Assembly: GCF_036226465.1 (NCBI RefSeq)
Contig: NZ_CP108476.1
Span: forward strand, 1,426,001-1,490,000
Length of the DNA: 64,000 bases
Origin: Kitasatospora sp. NBC_01250
Lineage (GTDB): Bacteria > Actinomycetota > Actinomycetes > Streptomycetales > Streptomycetaceae
Reading direction: 5' to 3'
Part shown: in pieces, positions 30,142 through 38,708 of the stretch
Layout of the letters: each line of letters opens with the position of its first letter
How positions within the stretch are numbered: the stretch's first letter is position 1
Position numbers and translations under genes: made by a program
The notes under the pieces: generated by a model
Seen by the model: only the letters and a program-made list of their open reading frames with translations
Database searches by the model: none
What the model was told of the DNA's origin: nothing

Positions 30142-31128
30142 ATGAAGTACCGCACGATCGGTCAGAACCCGGCCACCCGGCGCGAGGTGAGCGTGCTGAG
30201 CCTGGGTGCGATGAACTTCGGCACCAGGACCGACGAGCAGACCTCGTTCGCCATCCTCGACGCCTACGTGGCGGCCGGCGGCAGCTTCGTCGACACCTCC
30301 AACAACTACGCCTTCTGGGCGCGGGGCACGCAGGGCGGGGAGAGCGAGGCGCTGCTCGGACGCTGGCGGCGCAGCCGTGGGATCGGTGACGAGATCGTCA
30401 TCGCGACCAAGCTCGGCGGCCGTCCGCTCAGTCCGAGCACCACGTTCGGCAAGAACGTCGAGGGGCTGTCGGCCGAGGTGATCCGTGCCTCCTCGGCGGC
30501 CAGCCGGGAGCGGCTCGGCGTGGAGAAGCTGGACCTGCTGTACGCGCACATCGAGGACGACCGGGTGCCGCTGGACGAGACCGTGACGGCCTTCGCCGAG
30601 CTGGTCGCCGAGGGCAGCGTCGGGCTGCTGGGGGTGAGCAACCACTGGGCGTGGCGGGTGGAGCGGGCCCGCGCCCTGGCGGCGGCGGCCGGCCTGCCCG
30701 GCTACGAGGTGCTGCAGTACCACCACAGCTACCTGCGGCACCGCACCGACATGCCGACGCTGCGTTCGGCGGACGGCAACATCGGCGTGGCCGGTGGCGA
30801 CGTGCTCAGCTACCTGCGGTCCGACCCGGGCCTCGCGCTGGTCGCCTACTCGCCGCTGCTGGGCGGTGGCTACAGCAGGCCGGAGCAGCCGTCCGACCCC
30901 GGGTTCGACCACGCCGGCACCCCGGCGCGCTGGGCCGCGCTGGCGGCGGTGGCGAAGGAGACCGGGGCCACCGCCAACCAGGTGGTGCTGGCCTGGCTGA
31001 TCGGCGGCGAGGTGCCGGTGATCCCGCTGGTCGGGGCCTCCTCGGTGGCGCAGGTGACCGAGAGCCTGGCGGCGGTGGACCTGGAGCTGACGGCCGAGCA
31101 GCGGGCCCGGCTGGACGAGGCGCACTGA
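30142..31128 (+). CDS. Aldo/keto reductase
   Basis: 328 residues, (beta/alpha)8-type aldo/keto reductase: LSLGAMNFG near the N-terminus, FVDTSNNYAFWARG with the catalytic Asp and Tyr, KLGG with the catalytic Lys, and VIPLVGASSVAQVTESLAAV for NADP binding. The ATG at 30142 has GAGGAG upstream. It acts on an unknown carbonyl compound. It is upstream of the encapsulin gene by 293 bp in the same direction, but the gap contains a hairpin, so it is probably a separate unit. Confidence 0.88.
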   Translation: MKYRTIGQNPATRREVSVLSLGAMNFGTRTDEQTSFAILDAYVAAGGSFVDTSNNYAFWARGTQGGESEALLGRWRRSRGIGDEIVIATKLGGRPLSPSTTFGKNVEGLSAEVIRASSAASRERLGVEKLDLLYAHIEDDRVPLDETVTAFAELVAEGSVGLLGVSNHWAWRVERARALAAAAGLPGYEVLQYHHSYLRHRTDMPTLRSADGNIGVAGGDVLSYLRSDPGLALVAYSPLLGGGYSRPEQPSDPGFDHAGTPARWAALAAVAKETGATANQVVLAWLIGGEVPVIPLVGASSVAQVTESLAAVDLELTAEQRARLDEAH

Positions 31129-31331
31129 CCCTCGCAGGGCCGGCCCTCGGGGCTCGAAAAACCCTGCTGCTGTCGCTGATCCGTTCGCCGGAATCGCGCC
31201 GGTCCGCGGCCGGGTCCGCCCAGCTCAGCCCCGGTTGCGGCGCTGGACGCGCCAGGGGGGCGCGAAGCCGGGAACACGCTTCCCCGGCTGTCCACCGATT
31301 CGCTCGTTATCCCACCCGATTGGCCGTGGCA

Positions 31332-31366
31332 GCGATGGAATCTGACTACGCAACGGATTCCATCGC
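31332..31366. promoter_or_regulatory. Perfect 11-bp inverted repeat upstream of the encapsulin gene
   Basis: GCGATGGAATC and GATTCCATCGC are separated by 13 bases, about 55 bp before the encapsulin ATG. With no T-run after it, it reads more like an operator or leader structure than a terminator. The rest of 31129-31421 contains no gene I can support. Confidence 0.55.
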
Positions 31367-31421
31367 GGGCGGCGGAGCTCACCCGTCCGCCCCGCGACCG
31401 TGACGAATTGGGAGAGAGCCG

Positions 31422-32846
31422 ATGACGACCGACACCGGGCCGGCCCCGACCGAACCGCAGCAGATCCAGGTGCGCGCCCAGCTCAGTCTGAGCACCGTGG
31501 CGGCACGCAACCTCGCCACCACGACCAAGTCCGAACCGCAGATGCAGGGCATCAGCTCGCGCTGGCTGCTGCGCGCGCTGCCCTGGGTGCAGGTCTCCGG
31601 CGGCACCTACCGGGTGAACCGCCGGCTCAGCTACGCCGTGGGCCGTGGCCGGGTGAGCTTCGTGAAGACCGGTAACGAGGTGCGGGTCGTGCCGCCTTCG
31701 CTGCGCGAGGTGCCGATGCTGCGCGGCATCGACGAGGACGCGGTGCTGGCCCAGCTGGCCGGTCGGTTCACCCAGCGCGAGGTGGCTCCCGGCGAGGTGC
31801 TCGTCCAGGCCGGGGAGCCGATCGACGAGATCTACCTGATCGCCCACGGCAAGATCGACCGGATCGGCACCGGCAAGTACGGCGAGTCCGCCGTCCTCGG
31901 CCACCTGGCCGACGGGGACCACCTCGGTGACGAGGCGATCCGCCAGTCGGACGCGCTGTGGGAGTACACGGTGAAGGCGGCCACCGCCGGCACCGTGCTC
32001 ACCCTGCCGTGGGCCACCTTCCAGGAGTTGGCGGCGGCCTCCCCGGAGTTGCGCGACCAGATCGCGACCTACCTGACCGACACCGAGCAGGCGCAGAACC
32101 AGCACGGTGAGGCCGAGATCGAGCTGGCCGCCGGCCACGACGGCGAGCCGGACCTGCCCAGCACCTTCGTGGACTACGAACTCGCCCCGCGCGAGTTCGA
32201 ACTGAGTGTGGCGCAGACCGTCCTGCGGGTGCACAGCCGGGTCGCCGACCTCTACAACGACCCGATGAACCAGATCGAGCAGCAGTTGAAGCTCACCGTC
32301 GAGGCGCTGCGCGAGCGCCAGGAGTACGAGCTGGTCAACAACCCCGAGTTCGGCCTGCTCGCCAACGCCGAGTACGACCAGCGGATCCAGACCCACTCCG
32401 GCCCGCCCACCCCCGACGACATGGACGAGCTGCTCAGCCTGCGCCGCGAGACCTCGCACATCTTCGCCCACCCCCGGGCGATCGCCGCCTTCGGCCGCGA
32501 GTGCAGCAAGCGCGGCATCTACTTCGGCAGCGTGGACATCGGCGGCCACCACATCCCGGCCTGGCGCGGCGTGCCGATCTTCCCGTGCGGCAAGATCCCG
32601 GTGGCGGGCGGGCACACCTCGTCGATCATCGCGATGCGTGCGGGCGAGGACAACCAGGGCGTGATCGGGCTGCACCAGACCGGCATCCCGGACGAGTACG
32701 AGCCCGGCCTGAACGTGCGGTTCATGGGCATCAACGAGAAGGCCGTGATCTCCTACCTGGTCAGCGCCTACTACTCCGCCGCCGTCCTGGTGCCCGACGC
32801 GCTCGGCGTGCTGGAGAACGTCGAGGTGGCCGGCCCGCGCTCCTGA
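31422..32846 (+). CDS. Family 2B encapsulin nanocompartment shell protein (internal cyclic-nucleotide-binding domain)
   Basis: 474 residues. Residues 1-95 form the N-terminal arm and start of the HK97-like shell fold ([31 protein letters not shown]). Residues about 98-205 are a cNMP-binding domain ([42 protein letters not shown]). The shell fold resumes from about 245 to the end ([20 protein letters not shown] through [22 protein letters not shown] segments). This insertion defines family 2B encapsulins, which form protein shells holding cargo such as 2-methylisoborneol synthase, polyprenyl transferases or cysteine desulfurase. None of those genes is nearby. GGGAGAG precedes the ATG. The phosphate-binding-loop pattern is not the canonical one, so ligand binding is uncertain. 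Confidence 0.92.
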   Translation: MTTDTGPAPTEPQQIQVRAQLSLSTVAARNLATTTKSEPQMQGISSRWLLRALPWVQVSGGTYRVNRRLSYAVGRGRVSFVKTGNEVRVVPPSLREVPMLRGIDEDAVLAQLAGRFTQREVAPGEVLVQAGEPIDEIYLIAHGKIDRIGTGKYGESAVLGHLADGDHLGDEAIRQSDALWEYTVKAATAGTVLTLPWATFQELAAASPELRDQIATYLTDTEQAQNQHGEAEIELAAGHDGEPDLPSTFVDYELAPREFELSVAQTVLRVHSRVADLYNDPMNQIEQQLKLTVEALRERQEYELVNNPEFGLLANAEYDQRIQTHSGPPTPDDMDELLSLRRETSHIFAHPRAIAAFGRECSKRGIYFGSVDIGGHHIPAWRGVPIFPCGKIPVAGGHTSSIIAMRAGEDNQGVIGLHQTGIPDEYEPGLNVRFMGINEKAVISYLVSAYYSAAVLVPDALGVLENVEVAGPRS

Positions 32847-32859
32847 CGCACCATCGGCC

Positions 32860-32905
32860 GTCCACGCCGGCTTCACCCGGCTCAGCCGGTGAAGCCGGCG
32901 TGGAC
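32860..32905. terminator. Strong bidirectional hairpin between convergent genes
   Basis: A stem of about 21 bp (GTCCACGCCGGCTTCA + CCGGC pairing with its complement, one bulged base) around a TCA loop, between the encapsulin stop and the peptidase-like gene. The right arm encodes the last residues of the minus-strand gene. It would stop transcription from both sides. Confidence 0.75.
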
Positions 32906-33952
32906 GTGGTCGTGGTGGGTGTCGTCGGTGAAGAACTGGTTCGGTGTCCCTCCCCCGGACAGTTGCCGCGGACCGCCGACGTTGTAGGAGCCCGCGGCGG
33001 CTGCCGCGCGCATGAAGCCGTCCACCAGGTCGTGCGGCGTGCCGGGGTCCACCACGGTCAGCCCGTTGATCCGCCAGACGTCGAACGCGCGCCCCAGCGG
33101 GTGGTCACTGGGCCGGTCGGTGCCGAACACGTCCAGCGGATGCCCCGAGCGCACCACGCTGACCGACATCGTGTACGTCCGGGCCAGCGTCAGCATCGCC
33201 TCCAGCACGCTGTCGTGGACCGCGCCGCTGCGCACGTCGGCCAGCGCGGCGGGCGGCAGTTCGATCCGGCTGTTCGCGAGCACCCGGCCGGCCGCGGCGG
33301 AGACGGTGGCGGCCACCGGCCCCGGCGCGGCGGGGTGCAGCGCGGTCACCGTCCACCGCGGCGCCGCGGCACTGAGCCGGACGTCGACCGTGGTGCCGCC
33401 CCGCGCGACCGCGCTCGGGGAGCCGGCGGCACCGGTCCACTGGTCGCACACCACCAGCACGCTCGCCGAGTCGGCCAGGATGCCGCCGTACTGGGCGTCG
33501 ATCACCTGCAGTGCGGCGCGGTCGGCCGACGGGAGCAGCGGGCCGGCCTGGTCGGCCAGGGCAGGGTCGAGACCGCCGAGCGCCGTGACGCGGGCCTGTG
33601 CCGCCGCCGTCCCGGAACCCCCGGACGGCCAGCTGCCGAGCGCCTCGACCAGCTGCACCGCCCGGAGCTTGACGTCCGGTTGGATCTCCCCCGGCCCGGG
33701 CACCCAGGGCCTGGTGGCCGGCAGGCCGGCCGCAGCCGTGCCGGACGCGCGGCTTGTCGGGGCCCCCGGAGCGGCGCCCGAAGCGGTGGGCGAACTCGCG
33801 CCACCGCCGGGATGCCCAGCACCGCCGCCGCCACCCCCGCCACACCCGGCCGCGCCCAGCGCCCCGCTCGCACCCAGCACCCCGGTCGCCACCCCCGCCC
33901 GTAGCGCGGCACGTCGGCTGACCAGCACAGGCTCGGGTTCGGCACGCTCCAT
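32882..33952 (-). CDS. Secreted M15/VanY-like peptidase lipoprotein
   Basis: 356 residues. The N-terminus has SRRAALRAG, Tat-like, and then a lipobox ending at Cys37 (LGAAGC) followed by a glycine/proline linker, so the protein is probably exported and lipid-anchored. The C-terminal domain has SDHPLGRAFDVW and HHDHVHAGF, the two metal-ligand blocks of M15 D-Ala-D-Ala carboxypeptidase-like enzymes. The middle (80-240) is unrecognised. Likely acts on peptidoglycan peptides, but no experiment or close family assignment supports a specific substrate. Confidence 0.7.
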   Translation of the reverse strand: MERAEPEPVLVSRRAALRAGVATGVLGASGALGAAGCGGGGGGGAGHPGGGASSPTASGAAPGAPTSRASGTAAAGLPATRPWVPGPGEIQPDVKLRAVQLVEALGSWPSGGSGTAAAQARVTALGGLDPALADQAGPLLPSADRAALQVIDAQYGGILADSASVLVVCDQWTGAAGSPSAVARGGTTVDVRLSAAAPRWTVTALHPAAPGPVAATVSAAAGRVLANSRIELPPAALADVRSGAVHDSVLEAMLTLARTYTMSVSVVRSGHPLDVFGTDRPSDHPLGRAFDVWRINGLTVVDPGTPHDLVDGFMRAAAAAGSYNVGGPRQLSGGGTPNQFFTDDTHHDHVHAGFTG

Positions 33953-34053
33953 GGCCCACTATGGGCACGGACGGCCGCGGCCCGCCGGACTCCCCCGCCG
34001 GGACAGGAGAGCGTTGACACCGGATCGGCGCAAGCCGGCCCGATCCGTGCGGC

Positions 34054-34647
34054 TCAGCCCAGGCCGAGCGTGCTGAGGGCCGTGGTCCAGTCCGTGGCGA
34101 TCGCGTTCTGCGCAGCGGTCAGCCCCGCCTTGCCGGCGCAGACGGCGTTCTTCAGCTTGGTCTCCACCCCGTCCTTGCCGTACGAGCTGCCGCCGTCGAC
34201 CGTGGCGTGCGGCTCGGGCCACAGGTTCAGCGGGGAGGTCGGTGAACCGCCGAGCTCCAGCGGTATGAAGTGGTCCTCCTCGTAGTCCGACATGGTGGTG
34301 TCGGCGTAGCCGTAGGCCACGATCTGCTGCGCCTTCAGGCGGTTGGTGTAGGAGGTCGGCGGCCGCACGGTGGCCGTCCAGCCCGAGACGCAGATGGTGG
34401 AGTCGATGGTGTCCTGCGTGACGTCCGGATTCACGGCGCCGGGCGTGCACGAGGGGTCGGGCAGCGGCAGGTAGGCCTGCGAGCAACTGGCCGCGGCGGC
34501 AGCCACGGTGGGGCCGGTGTGCCCGGGCCACTGGTGGCCCGGCGCGGCCTGGGCGCCGGTCGCCCCGACCAGCGCGAGGGCACCGGTCGCAGATCCGAGC
34601 GTGACGGCCAGGAAAGCTCTCAGGCACCGCAGCTTCGATGAACGCAT
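34054..34647 (-). CDS. Secreted protein with HNH-like DHxIPLxxGG motif
   Basis: 197 residues. A Sec signal peptide (basic start, LAVTLGSATGALALVGA, cleavage after AQA near residue 34). The mature part carries DHFIPLELGGSPTSPLNLWP, resembling the metal-binding core of HNH nucleases (D-H...N), and two or three cysteine pairs. The ATG is at 34647. Extracellular nuclease activity is a hypothesis from the motif alone. Downstream (minus strand) lies the peptidase-like gene, 101 bp away. Confidence 0.7.
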   Translation of the reverse strand: MRSSKLRCLRAFLAVTLGSATGALALVGATGAQAAPGHQWPGHTGPTVAAAAASCSQAYLPLPDPSCTPGAVNPDVTQDTIDSTICVSGWTATVRPPTSYTNRLKAQQIVAYGYADTTMSDYEEDHFIPLELGGSPTSPLNLWPEPHATVDGGSSYGKDGVETKLKNAVCAGKAGLTAAQNAIATDWTTALSTLGLG

Positions 34648-34842
34648 GGACGCTCCCAGGGAATTGACCTGTTGTCAGGCCGACCGGATTGGATGCGTCC
34701 ATGACAGCAGTGGCTCGGCGCCCGCTGAAGGGTTCATGCGGTGAATAGTTAGTGACGCGCGTAGCACGACTCGAACAAGCCCTGCCGTCAGGGCCCGCGC
34801 CGGACCCCCTGCCGAACCCCACCGGCGAAGCCCGACACCAGT

Positions 34843-34884
34843 CCCCAACGCCGAAGCCCCAACGCCGAAGCCGCAACGCCGAAG
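34843..34884. repeat. Three tandem 14-bp repeats
   Basis: Three copies of CCCCAACGCCGAAG (the third with one change) in the intergenic space 34648-34931, which otherwise holds no gene. Confidence 0.7.
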
Positions 34885-34907
34885 CCCCGGCGCTCACGCA
34901 CCGGGGC
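34884..34907 (-). terminator. Hairpin terminator of the O-methyltransferase gene
   Basis: GCCCCGG and CCGGGGC arms (7 bp) with a 10-base loop, 25 bases past the stop of the minus-strand gene at 34932. No T-run, as is usual in this group. Confidence 0.5.
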
Positions 34908-34931
34908 TCCGCGGCGAACCAGGCCTGCCAG

Positions 34932-35600
34932 TCAGCTCATCACACGGATCAGCATGAAGCCGTCGTAGCCCTTGCTGCCGACCGTCTGCACCGCCGTGGC
35001 CTCGACCCGCGGTTCGGCGGCGACCAGCTCGTTCAGGCGCCGGACCCCGATCACCGCCGGATCCGTGCTCTCGGCGTCGGCGACGGCACCGCGGCGCACC
35101 ACGTTGTCCACGATGATCAGCGAACCGGGACGGGTGAGCCGCAGCGCCCACGCGAAGTACTCCGGGTTGCTGGGCTTGTCCGCGTCGATGAAGACCAGGT
35201 CGAACGGCTCGGCACCGTCGTCCACCAGCTCGGCCAGGCTGTCGACCGCGCGCCCGGTGCGGACCTCGGCCACCTTCTCCAGGCCGGCCTCGTGCAGGTT
35301 CGCCCGCGCGACGGCGGCGTGCGCCGGGGAGATCTCCAGCGAGATCAGCCGGCCGTCGGCGGGCAGCGCCCGGCCCAGCCAGATGGCGCTGTAGCCGCCG
35401 AGCGAGCCGACCTCCAGGATCCGGCGGGCCCCGGCGGTCAGCGCCAGCAGGTGCAGCAGCTTGCCCTGGGTGGGCGAGACGGCGATGTGCGGCAGGCCGG
35501 CGCGCTCACTGGTCGCCAGGGCGGCGGTCAGCGCCGCGTCCTCACCGACGAGCGCCTCCTCCAGGTACTCGTCCACCGCGGTCCACTGCTGCTGGGTCAT
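34932..35600 (-). CDS. SAM-dependent O-methyltransferase (caffeoyl-CoA / catechol OMT type)
   Basis: 222 residues from the ATG at 35600, with GGAGG 5 bases upstream; an in-frame start at 35612 is less well placed. Motifs: EVGSLGGYSAIWLGRAL (SAM site), LISLEISPAHAAVARANL (acidic residue for ribose), VFIDADKPSNPEYF and IIVDNVVRRG, with metal-ligand Asp residues of family 3 O-methyltransferases. Methylates a catechol-like hydroxyl; substrate unknown. Confidence 0.88.
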   Translation of the reverse strand: MTQQQWTAVDEYLEEALVGEDAALTAALATSERAGLPHIAVSPTQGKLLHLLALTAGARRILEVGSLGGYSAIWLGRALPADGRLISLEISPAHAAVARANLHEAGLEKVAEVRTGRAVDSLAELVDDGAEPFDLVFIDADKPSNPEYFAWALRLTRPGSLIIVDNVVRRGAVADAESTDPAVIGVRRLNELVAAEPRVEATAVQTVGSKGYDGFMLIRVMS

Positions 35601-35709
35601 CCGAACCTCCACGCCTTGCCGAGCTTTCCACCGCCGATCCTACGGGCAGCACGGGCAGCGGGAATGACCACCCGTCAGGGCCGCCGGCCTGCCGACCTGC
35701 CGTCCGCGC

Positions 35710-36375
35710 TCACTCCCCCGCGGTCACCCGGGTCGCCGCCGCGGGTGCCGCGTCCTCGGTCGCCGCCGGCGCGCCGAAGGCCCGCGCCGCACGGCGCTTG
35801 ATCACCAGCCCGATGACCCCACCGCCCACCAGCACGATCCCCAGGGCCACATAGGAGAAGCCCTGCATGTACTTCTCCACCGCCTTGCCCACGTAGTACA
35901 CGGCCACCGTGGTGCCACCGGCCCAGGTCACACCGCCGAGCACGTTGGCGATCAGGAACTTCCAGTACGGCATCCGCAGTGCGCCGGCCAGCGGCCCGGC
36001 GAAGATCCGCAGCAGCGCGATGAACCGGCCGAAGAAGACGGCCCACATGCCCCACTTGTGGAAGGCCCGCTCGGCGGTCTCCACGTGCTCGGGGCCGAAG
36101 TGCCGGGGGAACTTCCGGCCGAGCTTCTCGAAGAGCGGCTTGCCGCCCTTGCGCCCGATCGAATAGCCGATCGAGTCGCCGATGATGGCGCCGGCCACCG
36201 CGCAGAGCGCGACCAGGGCCGGATTCACCGTCCCCTTCGAGGCCAGCACGCCGGCGGCGATCAGGGCGATCTCACCGGGCAACGGGATACCGAGGCTCTC
36301 GATGCCGATGATCAGCCCGACCAGCGCGTAGACAGCACCAGGGGGCGCGCCGTCGATCCACTGTTCAATGTGCAA
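35710..36375 (-). CDS. DedA-family membrane protein
   Basis: 221 residues. It starts with TTG at 36375 behind GGAGG. IESLGIPLPGEIALIAAG and the central FFGRFIALLRIFAGPLAGALR with its conserved arginines are diagnostic of DedA/VTT proteins, which are linked to lipid scrambling and undecaprenyl-phosphate recycling. Four to five hydrophobic segments. Stands alone between unrelated genes. Confidence 0.88.
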   Translation of the reverse strand: MHIEQWIDGAPPGAVYALVGLIIGIESLGIPLPGEIALIAAGVLASKGTVNPALVALCAVAGAIIGDSIGYSIGRKGGKPLFEKLGRKFPRHFGPEHVETAERAFHKWGMWAVFFGRFIALLRIFAGPLAGALRMPYWKFLIANVLGGVTWAGGTTVAVYYVGKAVEKYMQGFSYVALGIVLVGGGVIGLVIKRRAARAFGAPAATEDAAPAAATRVTAGE

Positions 36376-36510
36376 GGCCGGTTCCTCCAGAACGCGGATC
36401 AGTCCGTCGACAGGGCAGCCTAGCCTGCCATCTCCAGCCCGAACGCTTTACTGCCGCTTTAGGTTCCTTTCGGCTCGGCACCGCCGGGATCCCGACCCGC
36501 CCGCGATCGT

Positions 36511-36525
36511 GTAGACAGTGTCTAC
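36511..36525. promoter_or_regulatory. Perfect TetR-type operator
   Basis: GTAGACAGTGTCTAC is a perfect 7-1-7 palindrome 22 bp before the TetR start codon. A second related box follows at 36535. Confidence 0.75.
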
Positions 36526-36534
36526 GGCCACCTG

Positions 36535-36549
36535 GTAGACACTGTCCAT
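36535..36549. promoter_or_regulatory. Second TetR-type operator overlapping the start codon
   Basis: GTAGACACTGTCCAT repeats the GTAGACA half-site and runs into the ATG at 36548. TAGACA here could also be the -10 hexamer of a leaderless transcript, since no ribosome site separates it from the ATG. Confidence 0.6.
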
Positions 36550-37228
36550 GGATCGTGAGAACTCCCTCCGCGAGCGGCTGGTCGACGTCGGCGTCGACCT
36601 GGTGATGACCGACGGCAGCGCATCACTGGGACTGCGCGAGATCGCCCGCCGGGCCGGTGTGTCCCACGGCGCGCCGCGCCGCTACTTCCCCACCCACCAC
36701 GCGCTGCTCTCCGCGATCGCCCACCGGGGCTTCGCGGACCTCGGCGCCAGGTTCGCCGCGGCCCTGGCCTCGGCCGGCTCACCGCGCGAGCAGCTGGCGG
36801 CGATCGGGCGGGAGTACGTCGGGTACGCACTGGAGCACCGCGGCATGTTCGAACTGATGTTCCGGCACGACCTGCTGGACAGTGAGCGCAACGGCGAGCC
36901 GCAGACGGACCGGCCCCGGCTGCGGGAGTCCACCCGCCCGCTCTTCGAGGGCATGGTGGCACTGGTCGCCCAGTGCCAGGCCGGGTCCGCCCCGGCCGAC
37001 GCCCCGTCGCCCGCCCCGTCGCCCGCCGTGGCGACGGCAGCGTTCTGGGCGAACCTGCACGGCATCGCCCAGCTCTGGACCTACGGCAGCCTGCAGCTCA
37101 TCCTCGGCGCGGCCCCCGCGCCCACGCCCACGCCCACTGCCACTCCCACTGCCACTCCCGGCGACGACCACCTCGACCGGCTGATCGACGCCGCACTCGA
37201 CGCCCACCTCGGCCCGGTGCGCCCATGA
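36548..37228 (+). CDS. TetR/AcrR-family regulator of the adjacent efflux gene
   Basis: 226 residues. Helix-turn-helix LGLREIARRAGVSHGAPRRYFPTH; the C-terminal domain (HRGMFELMFRHDLLD) matches the TetR_C type with that signature. The end carries a threonine/proline simple repeat (PTPTPTATPTATP) encoded by CCCACG/CCACTC repeats at about 37115-37160. It lies behind two palindromes and overlaps the MFS gene (ATGA), so it very likely represses itself and the pump until a drug-like ligand binds. Confidence 0.88.
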   Translation: MDRENSLRERLVDVGVDLVMTDGSASLGLREIARRAGVSHGAPRRYFPTHHALLSAIAHRGFADLGARFAAALASAGSPREQLAAIGREYVGYALEHRGMFELMFRHDLLDSERNGEPQTDRPRLRESTRPLFEGMVALVAQCQAGSAPADAPSPAPSPAVATAAFWANLHGIAQLWTYGSLQLILGAAPAPTPTPTATPTATPGDDHLDRLIDAALDAHLGPVRP

Positions 37229-38691
37229 CCCCCACCCCGCTGACTCCGAGCCCGCGCCTGGCGCTGCTGGTCAGCGTGGCGGGCGCGATGATCGTCGCGC
37301 TGGACGGCACCGTGCTGACCGTGGCGCAGCCCAGCCTGCAGCGCACCCTGGGCGCCGGCGTGACGCAGGTCCAGTGGACGAGCACCGGCTACCTGCTCGC
37401 GGTGGCCGCGCTGCTGGTCCTGGCCGGCCGACTGGGCGACCGGTACGGGCACCCGCGGCTGCTCGCCGTCGGCGTGCTCGGCTTCGGAGCCGCCTCGGCC
37501 GGCATCGTGCTCGCACCGGACATCGGCTGGGTCATCGTCCTGCGCACGGTGCAGGGCGCGTTCGGCGCACTGCTCCAGCCGGCCACGCTCGCCCTGCTGC
37601 GCCTCGGCTACCCGGCGGACCGGCTGGCCGGCCCGATCGCGATCCGCACCAGCGCGATCGGCCTGGCGGCCGCGGCCGGCCCGGTACTCGGCGGCGCCAT
37701 CGTCACGCACCTGGGCTGGCGGGCGGTGTTCGTCCTCAACGTGCCGGTCGCGCTGGCCATCGCCGCCCTCGCCCTGCTGCTGCGCGCACCCGGGCCCGAT
37801 GCACCACGGCAGGGCGCACCACGGCAGGGCGCCGAGCGCCTGGATCCGAGCGGCGCGCTGCTGCTCTCGGGCGCACTCGCGGTGCTGGTGGGCACGCTCT
37901 CCACCGTGCCCGGCCACGGCTGGACCGCACCGCCGACGCTGCTCGGCTTCACGGCCGCAGCGGCCGTCGCCATCGCCTTCGTGCTGCGGGAACGCCGCAG
38001 CGCGCACCCGCTGGTGCCGCCCGTGGTGGCACGCTCGGTCCCGGTGACGGCCTCGATGGCCCTCCTGCTGGCCACCAGCGCCGGGATGTTCGGCGCCCTC
38101 TTCACCGTCACCTTCTTCCTGCAGGACGTCCGCGGGCTCGACCCGCTCGCCAGCGGCCTGTACGGCCTGCCGCTGACCGCGCTGATGATCCTGGGCGCGC
38201 CCGTCGCCGGTGCGGCGCTGCGCCGCCACGGCCCGCGCCGCACCGCGCTCACCGGGATGACGCTCGTCGCCCTGGGCATCGCGACCCTCTCCCGGCTCAC
38301 CCCGGCCGGCGGGTGGGCGCTCGGCGGCACGGCCTTCGCCGTCCTCGGCGCCGGGTACGCCGCCGTCATGGTCAGCGCCACCGGGACGGTGGTGGGCGAA
38401 GCCCCGCCCGGCTACGCGGGGGTGATCGGCGGGCTCAAGCAGACGGCCATGAACATCGGCCCCACCCTCGGGATCGCCATCGCCGCGAGCCTCATGTCGC
38501 CCCGGTCACCGGGCACCACCACCACCACCGCCCCGAGCGCCGCGGGCCTGCCACCCGCCCTACTGACCCTGGCCGCCGTCGCCGCCCTCGGCCTCCTCCC
38601 GGCCGCCCTGCTGCCCAACCGCCCGGCCACCGCCGACAGCCGCCGGCCCACCCCGGAGCCACCACGAACCACCGCCCCCGATCCGGCCTGA
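37225..38691 (+). CDS. MFS transporter, DHA2 (14-TM drug:H+ antiporter) type
   Basis: 488 residues with about 14 hydrophobic helices. DGTVLTVAQPSLQRTLG in helix 1, GRLGDRYGHPRLL in the first cytoplasmic loop (motif A) and the GPVLGGAIVTHLGWRAVFVLNVP motif C belong to multidrug exporters of the EmrB/QacA group. The start at 37225 overlaps the TetR stop. Its 3' end is only 17 bp from the convergent NACHT gene, with no obvious hairpin. Confidence 0.9.
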   Translation: MTPTPLTPSPRLALLVSVAGAMIVALDGTVLTVAQPSLQRTLGAGVTQVQWTSTGYLLAVAALLVLAGRLGDRYGHPRLLAVGVLGFGAASAGIVLAPDIGWVIVLRTVQGAFGALLQPATLALLRLGYPADRLAGPIAIRTSAIGLAAAAGPVLGGAIVTHLGWRAVFVLNVPVALAIAALALLLRAPGPDAPRQGAPRQGAERLDPSGALLLSGALAVLVGTLSTVPGHGWTAPPTLLGFTAAAAVAIAFVLRERRSAHPLVPPVVARSVPVTASMALLLATSAGMFGALFTVTFFLQDVRGLDPLASGLYGLPLTALMILGAPVAGAALRRHGPRRTALTGMTLVALGIATLSRLTPAGGWALGGTAFAVLGAGYAAVMVSATGTVVGEAPPGYAGVIGGLKQTAMNIGPTLGIAIAASLMSPRSPGTTTTTAPSAAGLPPALLTLAAVAALGLLPAALLPNRPATADSRRPTPEPPRTTAPDPA

Positions 38692-38708
38692 ACGGCCTCG
38701 GTCGTTGC

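Noticed and set aside
34843..34884. Possible CRISPR-like array
   Set aside because: Only three 14-bp units directly adjacent, with no spacers and no cas genes.
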